This document shows, one piece after another, positions 35,038 through 43,636 of a DNA stretch of 64,000 bases; within the stretch, counting starts at the first letter, position 1, and each line of letters opens with the position of its first letter. Both the position numbers and the translations under genes were made by a program. The stretch is from Rossellomorea sp. SC111. GTDB taxonomy: Bacteria; Bacillota; Bacilli; Bacillales; Bacillaceae_B. Where the stretch lies: positions 62,001 to 126,000 of the forward strand of contig NZ_JANIOC010000005.1 in NCBI RefSeq assembly GCF_024733565.1. Direction: 5' to 3'. The notes beneath the pieces were generated by a model. It saw only the letters and a list, made by a program, of their open reading frames with translations. It had not been told where the DNA came from and searched no databases.

Positions 35038-36162
35038 ATGATTACTGGCTCAGTAGTAACGAAAAGAAAATTAACCCCTGATTTAGCACGAGGTTTTATG
35101 CTATTGTTTATTGCATTGGCACATGCCAATCAATTAATAATTTTAGAAGGGCGGGAAATTACTTTTATTGACCAGCTGACTGTATTTTACAGGCAAGTGT
35201 TCATTGACGGTCGCGCCTTCCCTTTATTTGCTATCCTGTTTGGATATGGGCTACATCAAGTACTTAAAGGTCAAGAGAGGAGAGGAAACAGCTGGAAGGA
35301 TACCAAAAAACTCTACAGACTCAGAGGGGTTTGGATGCTACTGATAGGCTTTTTCCATGCAACTCTCTTTTTCGCTGATATTATCGGGGTCTATGGATTT
35401 ATCGCTCTTATTTTTGTAGGTTTCTTTCTTCGATTATCAAATAGAAAGATAATAATCATAGCTGTTGCATGTCTTATCTTAGTTGCTGTGTTTGCTCCAT
35501 TCATGCCCCGGGGTTTTGATGCACTAAACACGCTAGTTACTACTTCTGCAACTATTAAAGACCCTATTGAGGCATCTATTACTCGAATGTTTGAATGGAT
35601 TTTTTATACACCTATACTGAGTTATCAAGTAATTCCAGGGGTGCTAATTGGTATACTAGTGGCGCGGTTTCAGATAATAGATAACCCTAGGAACCATAAG
35701 ATGGCGCTTTGCACAGTTGCTGTATTGGGCCTTTTGCTATCAACTGCTGGTGGAATACCGATGGCCCTAATGTCGTCTTTGTTTTGGACAAGTTACAATG
35801 ATGTATGGGGAGTAACAGCAAAGTCACTTCATACTATAACAGGTTATGCTGGTGGGCTAGGATGGACCGCACTTATTGGATTAGTCGTCATAAAGCTTGA
35901 AAATAATAGAGGAATGTTTTCAAAAGCTATAGCAGCTCTTGGGCAACGGTCATTGAGTTTTTACCTATTTCAGTCAATAATTTTTGTTATCATACTGGCT
36001 CCTTATGCGGGTGGTCTTGGGGGAAAAATTAGTCAACTAGAGAGTGACTTGATTGGAATAATGGTTTGGGTTTTATCATTAATAGTTGCTAACTATATGC
36101 AATATAGATCTATAAGCGGACCTTTTGAAACATTTTTGAGAAAAAAATCTGTAGTTTCTTAG
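35038..36162 (+). CDS. DUF418-family multispanning membrane protein
   Basis: 374 aa with about nine or ten membrane helices. It starts PDLARGFMLLFIALAHAN, has DGRAFPLFAILFGYGL and ends with the DUF418 signature LGQRSLSFYLFQSI and a tail like SGPFETFLRK. Relatives (YeiB/YxaH) are of unknown function, related to membrane acyltransferases. AAGGAG precedes the ATG. Confidence 0.88.
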   Translation: MITGSVVTKRKLTPDLARGFMLLFIALAHANQLIILEGREITFIDQLTVFYRQVFIDGRAFPLFAILFGYGLHQVLKGQERRGNSWKDTKKLYRLRGVWMLLIGFFHATLFFADIIGVYGFIALIFVGFFLRLSNRKIIIIAVACLILVAVFAPFMPRGFDALNTLVTTSATIKDPIEASITRMFEWIFYTPILSYQVIPGVLIGILVARFQIIDNPRNHKMALCTVAVLGLLLSTAGGIPMALMSSLFWTSYNDVWGVTAKSLHTITGYAGGLGWTALIGLVVIKLENNRGMFSKAIAALGQRSLSFYLFQSIIFVIILAPYAGGLGGKISQLESDLIGIMVWVLSLIVANYMQYRSISGPFETFLRKKSVVS

Positions 36163-36277
36163 AATTTTTTGGGTAATGAGTTGAAGGTTCAATTTATTTT
36201 ATCCTCTTCTTAGTAAAAAGGGGTACTCAAATTGAAGGGGGCAAACGAAAAAGTTTTGTTTCTTCGAAGTGCAAATA

Positions 36278-36356
36278 AAGGGGAAAATAACTGAAGATGA
36301 GATGATTTGTCCAGCTATTGCCCTTATTCAATTATTGGGCAGTTTAGTAGAAGAAG
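36278..36356 (+). repeat. Composite two-hairpin cassette element
   Basis: First half GGGGAAAATAACTGAAGATG ending with CAGCTATTGCCC; second half CTTATTCAATTA-TTGGGCAG-TTTAGTAGAAGAAG. Same plan as 41602-41676, 45790-45866 and 48854-48931. Confidence 0.75.
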
Positions 36357-36409
36357 AACTCTGTTAGATTTTTGTGAAATATTGATTTAAAACATAGGGG
36401 GATCAAACC

Positions 36410-36808
36410 TTGAATACAGAAATTTTGAGCTATACCGAAAGAGCAATTAAACCCCAAGATGTGATGAAACTATATCAGGATGTAAGTTGGTGGGGGGAAA
36501 GGCAAGAACAAGATATTGAAGAAATGTTAATCAAAGGGCTATCAGTAGGAGCGTGGGTAGATGGAACCCTTGTTGGTTTTGCGAGGGCTGTCTCAGACGG
36601 GAAATTTAGAGCTTATGTTGAAGATGTGGTTATACATAGTTCATACCGAAAGGAACATATTGGAACAAAACTCGTATCAAAAGTGTTAGATGAACTTTCA
36701 CATATAGATGTAATTAGTTTGTTTTGTGAAGAACATTTAATACCTTTCTATGAAAAAAATAGTTTTAAATACAGCAAATCACAATTTATTATGCACAAAA
36801 AACAGTAA
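36410..36808 (+). CDS. GNAT acetyltransferase
   Basis: 132 aa. TTG start with GGGGGA upstream. LVGFARAVSDG, YVEDVVIHSSYRKEHIGTKLV (acetyl-CoA loop) and the end PFYEKNSFKYS fit small GNAT enzymes. Substrate unknown. Typical single-gene unit with hairpin elements on both sides. Confidence 0.88.
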   Translation: MNTEILSYTERAIKPQDVMKLYQDVSWWGERQEQDIEEMLIKGLSVGAWVDGTLVGFARAVSDGKFRAYVEDVVIHSSYRKEHIGTKLVSKVLDELSHIDVISLFCEEHLIPFYEKNSFKYSKSQFIMHKKQ

Positions 36809-36821
36809 TTCACTGGATATT

Positions 36822-36864
36822 TCAACTTTTATTATAGGGGTCGTTTGCTAAACAAGCTGCCTCC
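36822..36864 (+). repeat. Cassette-type element, GCGTTTGCTGAA subtype
   Basis: ATTATAGGGGTCGTTTGCTAAACAAGCTGCC, close to the copies at 42366 and 48474 (compared in parts). Confidence 0.6.
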
Positions 36865-36895
36865 ACATTTTTTAAAAATAAAGGATTAAGGGGTT

Positions 36896-37297
36896 ATGGG
36901 ATTGCGAGATAGAGCTTCGGTAGTAATTGTAGAAAACAATAGGGTTGGACTAATTAAGAGAATTAGAGAGGGAAATGTATATTATGTTTTTCCCGGTGGT
37001 GGAATAGAAAATGGAGAAGCACCGGTAGATGGAGCGAAAAGAGAAGCGTTGGAAGAATTGGGTGTAGAAGTTAAGGTGAATAACTGCATTGCACAGTTTG
37101 AATACAACGGGACCCAATACTTTTTTCTATCTGAAATAATTAATGGGGAATTCGGAACTGGACAAGGAGAAGAGTACATAGATGAAAATAGAGATAAAGG
37201 TACATATTTACCTATGTGGGTTGATTTAGATGAATTATCATCTATTGATGTCAAACCTAAAGAAGTTGCTTTAAAGGTTCAAGCCATCTTCAATTAA
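36896..37297 (+). CDS. NUDIX hydrolase
   Basis: 133 aa. Complete Nudix box GGGIENGEAPVDGAKREALE followed by ELGV. Hydrolyses a nucleoside-diphosphate-linked compound, identity unknown. AAGGGG precedes the ATG. Its stop codon lies inside the left arm of the hairpin element at 37286. Confidence 0.93.
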   Translation: MGLRDRASVVIVENNRVGLIKRIREGNVYYVFPGGGIENGEAPVDGAKREALEELGVEVKVNNCIAQFEYNGTQYFFLSEIINGEFGTGQGEEYIDENRDKGTYLPMWVDLDELSSIDVKPKEVALKVQAIFN

Positions 37298-37318
37298 GCG
37301 GGGGCGCTAATTGAAGAT
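37286..37318 (+). repeat. Hairpin element overlapping the NUDIX stop codon
   Basis: ATCTTCAATTA (37286-37296), centre AGCGGGGGCGC, TAATTGAAGAT (37308-37318): perfect 11-bp arms. The left arm contains the end of the coding sequence. Confidence 0.8.
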
Positions 37319-37433
37319 CGGTTCCTTTTGGTCGGAGAAATATATTTTAATAACCTTGTATAAATAACCTTCTAATGGGGCACACTTAAACCAAAGTTTA
37401 CTTGTTTGGCAGCCTCGTAGGAGTTGATGAAAT

Positions 37434-38276
37434 ATGAGAATGTCTGAAGCATGGGAGAAATATCAGTTAGATAAGAAAATCGAAGGGTATTCCCCATTAA
37501 CATTAAAAGCTTACTGTTTCCAATATAGTCTATTGTTAAGACACTTTGGCGACATCAACATAAAAGAGATCACAACGGAAAATCTGAAAAGTTATCTTAT
37601 TCATTCTGGAGAACACTTAAAGCCAACAAGCCTGGGACATCGGGTTAGATGCATCAGATCTCTATTTAAATGGATCCATGATGAAGGCCACCTACATTAC
37701 AATCCTGCTTCAAAATTAAAAGAGCCAAAGATAGGAAAAAGAATTCCTAAGTTTCTAACTGATATAGAAATTGAACACCTCAGAGAAGCTTGTCAAAGTT
37801 CATTAGAAAATGCTTTGTTTGAATTCTTCTATTCAACAGGTTGTCGAATTGGAGAAGTTGTAAAACTAAACCAAGATGATATCAACTTCTCAGCGAACTC
37901 CGTGATTGTTCATGGAAAAGGTGACAAAGAGAGGGAAGTGTATTTTAATACTCGCTGTTCTTTATGGCTGAAAAGGTACCTGGATGAACGAGACGATCTG
38001 GATGGTTGTCTATTCATCACAGAAAGGAAGCCCCAAAACAGGATGAGCATTGATATGGTGAGGTACATTATAAAGCGGATATCAAAACGAGCAGGGATAA
38101 AGAAGAGCATTCACCCTCACCAACTAAGGCATAGTTATGCCACACATTTAATTAATAACGGTGCCCCACTGGAAGTAATTCAAAGTCTTTTAGGACATGA
38201 AAAAAGTGAGACTACAAAGATTTATGCTCAACTTAGTGGAAAGCTGCGACAGGATTTCTATTGCAAATATTTTTAA
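37434..38276 (+). CDS. Tyrosine recombinase/integrase (XerC/D-like)
   Basis: 280 aa. N-terminal SAM-like core-binding domain (residues 1-85), then the catalytic domain: Arg in STGCRIGEV, HQLRHSYATHLINNG (His-x-x-Arg), LLGHEKSETTKIYAQL with the nucleophilic Tyr near residue 266. All catalytic residues are present. It is shorter than IntI and I see no IntI-specific insertion. It lies inside the array of small genes and hairpin elements, on the same strand, so it is the obvious candidate for their mobility. A prophage or ICE origin is not supported by neighbours. Confidence 0.93.
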   Translation: MRMSEAWEKYQLDKKIEGYSPLTLKAYCFQYSLLLRHFGDINIKEITTENLKSYLIHSGEHLKPTSLGHRVRCIRSLFKWIHDEGHLHYNPASKLKEPKIGKRIPKFLTDIEIEHLREACQSSLENALFEFFYSTGCRIGEVVKLNQDDINFSANSVIVHGKGDKEREVYFNTRCSLWLKRYLDERDDLDGCLFITERKPQNRMSIDMVRYIIKRISKRAGIKKSIHPHQLRHSYATHLINNGAPLEVIQSLLGHEKSETTKIYAQLSGKLRQDFYCKYF

Positions 38277-38280
38277 TGTT

Positions 38281-38345
38281 AAAGAGTTTCACCCCATTTG
38301 GGTGTGAGGCTCTTTTTTTATCGGGCCATTTAATGGAAGAAGGGA
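38281..38345 (+). terminator. Terminator after the recombinase, followed by a partial hairpin element
   Basis: CACCC/GGGTG core within AAAGAG...CTCTTT and a run of seven T. Directly after it, at 38319-38345, ATCGGGCCATTTAATGGAAG resembles the element at 34181. Confidence 0.7.
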
Positions 38346-38458
38346 TTGTTTAATGTTAAAAAATTTGAAATAATTGTAAGTGTCAGTTTGATAAATAAAT
38401 TATTTCTTTGCTTATAAGACTGAAAGTTTGAATTGTCATATGGAGATAGATAATTTTC

Positions 38459-39124
38459 TTGAAAACATCAATTCAAAAGAACATCTTAAAGGTGGTAAAG
38501 ATATTGCGTTATGACTTGTTTACAAATGGTGTAGATTCACTTAAGCAGGCTTTTCTTTGTATTGAAAAGCTCGATGAATTAAAAGAGGGTCTAGAACATA
38601 ATGTGAAAGATTCTGTCCTAGCGATGAATCATGCTTTTGAAACCCTATTCAAACATATTTTAAAAGATCAAAGCGAATACCTTATTTTTTCTAATATTGA
38701 AAGTTATATGAAAGCTAAAGAAGCTATGATTCAACAGAATAAAAAGAATATTTTTGATGTGAAAGGTAATCTGCAAACAGTAGGTTTAATAGATGCTTTA
38801 AGGAGGTTAAAGTTCCTTTGTGATTTTCGTATAGATAGTGATCTAATTGGTGCAATCGATTACTTAGTAGAAACAAGAAACAAGTTACAGCACTATGAGT
38901 TGATTATTAGCAAAGACGAACTTACTACACTTATAGAAAAGTTAAAAAGCTGTTATGAACTTGGAGTGGAATTTTTAGGAGAACACCTACTAGAATTAAC
39001 CGAGGCTTTGGAAGAAGCAAGGTTTGAGGAAACTCATGAAGACTATTGGTCTGATTATGCAGCTGATATGGCTTATGAGCAACACCGTGAAGAAAGTTTA
39101 CTTAGTGGGTGGGATGACGATTAA
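38459..39124 (+). CDS. HEPN-like helical protein
   Basis: 221 aa. Weak TTG start with GGAG at a long distance; upstream alternatives are worse. The protein is nearly all helical with an acidic tail. The segment ETRNKLQHYEL carries the R-x4-H pattern of HEPN ribonuclease-like domains near residue 142, and DSVLAMNHAFETLFKHIL fits a preceding HEPN helix. HEPN proteins serve as toxins or antiviral RNases, so a defence or toxin role is possible; no nucleotidyltransferase antitoxin is adjacent. Family assignment is by motif only. Confidence 0.7.
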   Translation: MKTSIQKNILKVVKILRYDLFTNGVDSLKQAFLCIEKLDELKEGLEHNVKDSVLAMNHAFETLFKHILKDQSEYLIFSNIESYMKAKEAMIQQNKKNIFDVKGNLQTVGLIDALRRLKFLCDFRIDSDLIGAIDYLVETRNKLQHYELIISKDELTTLIEKLKSCYELGVEFLGEHLLELTEALEEARFEETHEDYWSDYAADMAYEQHREESLLSGWDDD

Positions 39125-39190
39125 AAAGGTAAACCTTTCAAGATAATAACTACGACTTGTGAAAGCAGATATTGATAAAAAGCCCCTTTA

Positions 39191-39218
39191 TTACATTAAT
39201 TGGGGGCGTAATGTTGAA
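39191..39218 (+). repeat. Hairpin element with a different arm sequence
   Basis: ACATTA (39193-39198), centre ATTGGGGGCG, TAATGT (39209-39214), then TGAA. The arms differ from other copies yet pair fully. Confidence 0.7.
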
Positions 39219-39289
39219 CTACTTTGTTCCAAAAAGTTTACGCTAATAATATAACTACACAAATCCACATTGAGGGGAAGGTTATTGTC

Positions 39290-40330
39290 TTGATTTTCGG
39301 TCACAATGAAACTCCAATTTTTGAACCGGTATTAGATCACGTTAATTGCACTTTTAATAAAGTAATCTGTTCAGGAGCATCCACTCTTATCATTCATAAA
39401 GATTCAATTGTGTTAGAACAATACATAGGGAAACAGTCGGGGGGAAAAGGAGCTCGAGCAGTGCAGGCTGACACTCAGTTTCACGTAGCTTCAGTCAGGA
39501 AAAGTTATATTGGTTTTGCAATGTCTTATGCATTGTTTTATGGCTACATAAACAGCATTGATGATAAGGTTTTAACCTACTTGCCTGAACTTGATAAGAA
39601 CATCTGGAAAGATACAACTATAAGACATTTACTTACTCATACCCATGGATTAAAACAAGGGGAGAATGGAACAGTTCGGGAGTTTACACCGGGATCGAAC
39701 TGGACTTATAGACAAGTTGGTATTGATGCACTAACTCAGATTGTTAAACGAACTACCAATAAATCAGTTGCAGATATTATTCATGAAAGTGTCTTTATTC
39801 CGTTAGGCTTTAATGAATCCAATTGGTATTCAAAGAAACATAATAAGCTGGTTGACGTGATGCTACGTTATGAAGGGGATGAAGATTGGAGGACTAGTGA
39901 TAGCACTGAAGGTGACAAAATGAATATGTATGTATCAACCAGAGAGTTAGCATATTGGGGTTATCTCCATTTGAAGAAAGGAAAAATAAACGGAAAGCAA
40001 ATTGTTCCTAGAGAAATCATAGATATGGCAACTTCTCTTCAAAGTCCATCGACTATTCATAAAGACTTACCTCAAAATGGGTTCTTGTGGTTCGTTAAGG
40101 ATTTACCCGCTACCAAGACAGAGATAGGTCATCAAGTACCCAAAGGTTCATACCAAATACTCGGATTTACTAATGTAACTCTATTGGTTATTCCTGAAAA
40201 AGATATTGTGGCTGTTCGTATGTTTAATAGCTTTGGATCACCAAAAGGTTATGATTACTTATCTGATGTAAGATCTTTTGGGGATACTGTTATGAAGTGT
40301 GCAAAGAACGAATCCACAGTAAGTTTATAG
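39290..40330 (+). CDS. Beta-lactamase-fold serine hydrolase
   Basis: 346 aa from TTG 39290 (AAGG eight bases upstream); the frame extends to TTG 39224 without a ribosome binding site. Class C/esterase-type fold: SxxK motif in VASVRKSYIG, HLLTHTHGL, and Tyr in NWTYRQVGIDAL at the second-motif position. These enzymes are esterases, peptidases or lactamases; the substrate cannot be told. Single-gene unit after the element at 39191. Confidence 0.88.
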   Translation: MIFGHNETPIFEPVLDHVNCTFNKVICSGASTLIIHKDSIVLEQYIGKQSGGKGARAVQADTQFHVASVRKSYIGFAMSYALFYGYINSIDDKVLTYLPELDKNIWKDTTIRHLLTHTHGLKQGENGTVREFTPGSNWTYRQVGIDALTQIVKRTTNKSVADIIHESVFIPLGFNESNWYSKKHNKLVDVMLRYEGDEDWRTSDSTEGDKMNMYVSTRELAYWGYLHLKKGKINGKQIVPREIIDMATSLQSPSTIHKDLPQNGFLWFVKDLPATKTEIGHQVPKGSYQILGFTNVTLLVIPEKDIVAVRMFNSFGSPKGYDYLSDVRSFGDTVMKCAKNESTVSL

Positions 40331-40624
40331 TGAATATCTCAAATTTGAGTATTCCGTTATAGGTGGAAGACTTGGAATCGAGATAACTCAAGTTTTAATA
40401 CTGTTAGTCTTGTTAATTCTTATTTTAAGAAGGAGTTTTGTACACGATATTGAATCATGAAGGAGAGGCTGTATATATACTTTGAAGGGAGAATCTGGTA
40501 TGAAGAAAAGACTGAATAAATTATAAACTCAATATTTAGAAGAATACTTATATCAATCACGGGCCCCTCCATAAGATGGGATATACATTAACCTTTAAAT
40601 ACAATATCTACGGAGGGTTGAGGA
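40331..40624. other. Gap with remnants of small reading frames
   Basis: Holds a diverged element start (ATTCCGTTATAGG near 40352) and a decayed frame: after AAGGGAGA, ATG 40500 encodes MKKRLNKL then TAA, and the same frame continues as TQYLEEYLYQSRAPP. It may be a dead small gene or a short leader peptide before the ANT gene. Confidence 0.35.
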
Positions 40625-41509
40625 ATGAGAAATGAACAAGAAATGATGGATACGATTCTGAAGATAGCAGAGAAAGACGAAAGAATTCGAGCAGCTTATA
40701 TGAATGGTTCTAGGACTAACCCAAATGTTCAAAAGGATATCTTTCAAGATTACGACATTGTCTATGTAGTAAAAGAGACTAAACCTTTTATTGAAGATAA
40801 AGGGTGGATAGATAAATTTGGAGATATAGCTATCTTCCAGGAGCCTGATAAGAATAGTTGTAACTTTGGAATGAAAACTAATTTTGAGCTATCATATGGT
40901 TATTTAATGTTATTTAAAGATGGGAACCGTGTGGACCTTCATATCGAAACGAAAGAACATATGAACGATAACTATCTAAATGACAAATTAACTGTTTCTT
41001 TGTTAGACAAGGACAACTGTTTACCTGCTATTCCAATTCCTACAGATATTGATTATCACGTACAAGAACCAACTGTACACAAATATCTAAGCTGTTGCAA
41101 CAACTTTTGGTGGTGTCAACAAAACATTGCTAAAAGTATATGGCGAGATGAATTACCATACGCAAAGTACATGATGGACTGTGTGGTTAGACAGGAATTG
41201 AATAAAATGGTCGAATGGTGGATTGGAACAAATACTAATTTTGAAGTCTCAACGGGGAAAGTAGGAAATTACTTTAGAATGCTGCTTCCGGCATCTTACT
41301 GGAATCTATATTTAGCTACTTATTCAGATGGTCATTATGAGAATATGTGGGACTCATTATTTATTGCTGGAGAGCTATTTAGGACATTAGCTAAAGAAAT
41401 TGCAGATAATAGAGGCTTTAGTTATCCCTCTAATGAAGATGTGAGTATGACCGAATATCTAAATCATGTAAGGTACTTACCTCAAGATGCAGTAGAAATC
41501 TTTGAATGA
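40625..41509 (+). CDS. Aminoglycoside 6-adenylyltransferase-like protein (ANT(6) family)
   Basis: 294 aa, near the AadE length. Nucleotidyltransferase motif MNGSRTNPNVQKDIFQDYDI with the two Asp, then RVDLHIE as third carboxylate. The C-terminal half (WWCQQNIAKSIWRDELPYAK, GKVGNYFRMLLP) is typical. It transfers AMP to the 6-OH of streptomycin in known members; whether it confers resistance here is unknown. GGAGGG precedes the ATG. Confidence 0.93.
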   Translation: MRNEQEMMDTILKIAEKDERIRAAYMNGSRTNPNVQKDIFQDYDIVYVVKETKPFIEDKGWIDKFGDIAIFQEPDKNSCNFGMKTNFELSYGYLMLFKDGNRVDLHIETKEHMNDNYLNDKLTVSLLDKDNCLPAIPIPTDIDYHVQEPTVHKYLSCCNNFWWCQQNIAKSIWRDELPYAKYMMDCVVRQELNKMVEWWIGTNTNFEVSTGKVGNYFRMLLPASYWNLYLATYSDGHYENMWDSLFIAGELFRTLAKEIADNRGFSYPSNEDVSMTEYLNHVRYLPQDAVEIFE

Positions 41510-41511
41510 TA

Positions 41512-41545
41512 AAATCACCCTGCCAATTTGGCAGGGTGATTCAAT
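41512..41545 (+). terminator. Hairpin after the ANT gene
   Basis: AATCACCCTGCC pairs perfectly with GGCAGGGTGATT (12 bp); the T run is weak. Confidence 0.7.
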
Positions 41546-41601
41546 TGGTGGTTGATAAATAAGAGCGGAGATTATCTATAATTCAAATATTCCTGTATCG
41601 T

Positions 41602-41676
41602 TGGCAATAATTGAGGAGTAGCGAATTGGTCTGGCTATTGCCCTTATTCAATTAAAGGGCAGGTTAATTGAATAAG
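41602..41676 (+). repeat. Composite two-hairpin cassette element, best preserved copy
   Basis: First hairpin GGCAATA near 41603 with TATTGCC near 41636. Second hairpin CTTATTCAATTAA (41643-41655), loop AGGGCAGG, TTAATTGAATAAG (41664-41676), perfect 13-bp arms. Confidence 0.85.
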
Positions 41677-41692
41677 CATCGGTGGCATTTTA

Positions 41693-41733
41693 AAAGGAAC
41701 CTCCTGTTTTATCTAAGGTTCCTTTAATAAATT
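41693..41733 (-). terminator. Terminator of the minus-strand lipoprotein gene
   Basis: AAAGGAACCT pairs with AGGTTCCTTT around a GTTTTATC-type loop; T-rich on the minus strand. Confidence 0.7.
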
Positions 41734-41737
41734 TATA

Positions 41738-42274
41738 TTAACCGTTTTTCTTTGCCTGCATAGGAGTTTGAAACAGCTCTTTTATCTCTGCCATTGATAA
41801 AAAGGTCAAGTTTGCTCCTATTCCATCTGGGTCTTCAATTTTCATTAAATTGATATACTTTGCAAGTGAAATTTTATTGTTGTCTTCGGTAGTATCTTCG
41901 TTTTTTACTGATACCTCAATTCTGTATCTTTTTGAAGGATCTGGTCTATCGATTACGACTGGTTCAACCTTTCCTTTTTCATCCACGATGACTGTTGTAT
42001 TATTGACTTTCTCGTTTTGAGGCTCAACTTTATATGCTTGTATTTTGCCTAAAAGTTGATTTTCTGAATATGGTTGAATAGAGATTGCTAACTCGGTCTT
42101 GGGAGGAAGGTTGGTCTTATTTCGTATTATTATGTTTGCACGCTTGATATAAACTTTGGCATCCAATTTATATTTTGTATTAGGGTTCTCAACTGATTCT
42201 TCAAAAAAGATGACTCTACAACCTCCTAATAACAAACAGAAAACACTCAACAAAATTATTGATAAATATTTCAT
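41738..42274 (-). CDS. Lipoprotein of unknown function
   Basis: 178 aa. Lipobox LLGGC (Cys at residue 19). The mature part has immunoglobulin-like beta pattern (KVYIKRANIIIRNKTNLPP, RYRIEVSVKNED). AGGTGG precedes the ATG. One of the few array genes on the minus strand. Confidence 0.82.
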   Translation of the reverse strand: MKYLSIILLSVFCLLLGGCRVIFFEESVENPNTKYKLDAKVYIKRANIIIRNKTNLPPKTELAISIQPYSENQLLGKIQAYKVEPQNEKVNNTTVIVDEKGKVEPVVIDRPDPSKRYRIEVSVKNEDTTEDNNKISLAKYINLMKIEDPDGIGANLTFLSMAEIKELFQTPMQAKKNG

Positions 42275-42365
42275 ATGCCACCACCTTGGAAAATTTCTAA
42301 TTTTCAGTTATATATTAACACACAATCACTCTGTTGTTTCCTTTTAATTACATTTATCTGGAGGC

Positions 42366-42436
42366 ATCTTCAATTATAGGGGGCGTTTGCTGAAAAAGCA
42401 GCAGCTTGTTGTGTTATTATCGGGCAGTATCGATTA
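42366..42436 (+). repeat. Cassette-type element, GCGTTTGCTGAA subtype
   Basis: ATCTTCAATTATAGGGGGCG, then TTTGCTGAAAAAGCAGC, then TTATTATCGGGCAGTATCG. It combines the left arm of the 37286 element with a second GGGCAG core. Confidence 0.75.
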
Positions 42437-42471
42437 CATTATTACATTGAAAGTAGGAAAGGGTGTTTGAC

Positions 42472-42774
42472 GTGATTACTTTTGAAACTAACGAAATTAA
42501 TAAATGGAAGATTGAATTAGAAATTATGAATTCAAACCCTTCTTATAATCAGATGTCTAAAAGTAAAAGCACTATAAACTACGATGATATCCTTTCTGAG
42601 TATGATGAATCCAAGAAATTAAATACTACTCGACTGCTAATCAAGCAGGGTAATAATTACATAGGATTAGTGGACTACTGCATAAATAATCCCTCTGATA
42701 ATACTCCTTGGATTAGTTTATTTGTTATTCATAATAAATTCCAAGGGTCAGGTATTGAAGTTTTTCTTGAGTAA
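42472..42774 (+). pseudogene. GNAT acetyltransferase cut off after the acetyl-CoA motif
   Basis: 100 aa from GTG 42472 (AAAGGGTG six bases upstream). It reads as a normal GNAT up to LFVIHNKFQGSG, where the QGxG acetyl-CoA loop begins, then ends nine codons later. From 42757 the DNA is the long repeat also found at 44229 and 49448, so the 3' half of the gene was replaced by repeat sequence. Probably inactive. Confidence 0.75.
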
Positions 42775-42808
42775 GCTTCTTGATTTTGAAATAATTGGTA
42801 TTAAGTTA
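42757..42808 (+). repeat. Long repeat, copy 1 (fused to the GNAT fragment)
   Basis: GAAGTTTTTCTTGAGTAAGC, then a short variable part, then TTTTGAAATAATTGGTATTA. About 85-90% identical by eye to the copies at 44208-44292 and 49429-49510. Confidence 0.75.
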
Positions 42809-42882
42809 TAGTCTCCATGTGAATAGACTACTCACTGGGATAGTTTATTAATGGACGAAACTAAATTATGGGGGAAGTATAA

Positions 42883-43509
42883 ATGAAAACAAACCTTTTA
42901 AAGATACTTGAAATAATCAAACTGGGAGAAAAATTAAAATCTGAGATGAGGCACAGTTGGCTTTCTAACGGTAGACAAGAAAGTGTAGCGGAGCATACCT
43001 GGAGGGTCACCTTAATGGCTATATTAATAGAACCCTATTTAAAACAGAAGGTAGATACCTCCAAATTACTAAAAATGATTACTATCCACGATTTGGTTGA
43101 GGCAGAAGCCGGGGACATTCCTGCATTTAATACGATGTATAATCATGCAGCTAAGGAACAAAAGGCATCAAATGAGATTAAATCAATAGAAAGGATAAGG
43201 GATACTTTAGGAAATTCTTTAGGGGACGATTTATATGATCTATGGTTCGAGTTTGAAAATAAAGAGACATACGAAGCAAAAGTGGCAAATGCTTTAGATA
43301 AATTAGAAGCGCAAATTCAACATAATGAAGCTGATTTATCAACATGGTTAGAAATTGAGCATAGTATGAGCTTTATGATGGGAAAGCATGTAGAGTTTGA
43401 CCAAACTCTACAACTATTAAAGGATTTAATTGAAAGTGAAGCTGAAATGAAATTAAAAAAAGCTGGAATAGATACGGAAATCATTAAAGATACTGTCCTG
43501 ACTAAATAG
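42883..43509 (+). CDS. HD-domain phosphohydrolase (YfbR/HDDC2-like)
   Basis: 208 aa. Metal ligands in SVAEHTWRV, ITIHDLVEAEAGDIP and the later Asp in NALDKLEAQIQH. This subfamily contains 5'-deoxynucleotidases. GGGGGAAG precedes the ATG. Single-gene unit in the array. Confidence 0.9.
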   Translation: MKTNLLKILEIIKLGEKLKSEMRHSWLSNGRQESVAEHTWRVTLMAILIEPYLKQKVDTSKLLKMITIHDLVEAEAGDIPAFNTMYNHAAKEQKASNEIKSIERIRDTLGNSLGDDLYDLWFEFENKETYEAKVANALDKLEAQIQHNEADLSTWLEIEHSMSFMMGKHVEFDQTLQLLKDLIESEAEMKLKKAGIDTEIIKDTVLTK

Positions 43510-43560
43510 TATTTTTTAGGACTTCTAACTAATTACACCTTGAGGTAATTATGTTTTCTA

Positions 43561-43590
43561 TATTCAACAAACGGGCAGGTTAACGGAAAT
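43561..43590 (+). repeat. Cassette-type hairpin element
   Basis: TATTCAACAAACGGGCAGGT then TAACGGAAAT; core GGGCAGGTTAACGGAA shared with 46477. Confidence 0.65.
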
Positions 43591-43636
43591 GCCAATGAGG
43601 ATGAACTTGACTTTTTAAAGTGAGAGGATGAAAAAA

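Noticed and set aside
37434-38276. Reading the recombinase as a prophage or ICE integrase
   Set aside because: No phage structural, replication or conjugation genes and no tRNA attachment site are nearby.
37434-38276. Calling it a true IntI integron integrase
   Set aside because: Length of 280 aa and no visible IntI-specific insertion; only the layout is integron-like.
40500-40526. Leader peptide MKKRLNKL as an attenuator for the ANT gene
   Set aside because: The same frame continues after its stop as protein-like sequence, which fits a decayed gene equally well; no alternative hairpins found.
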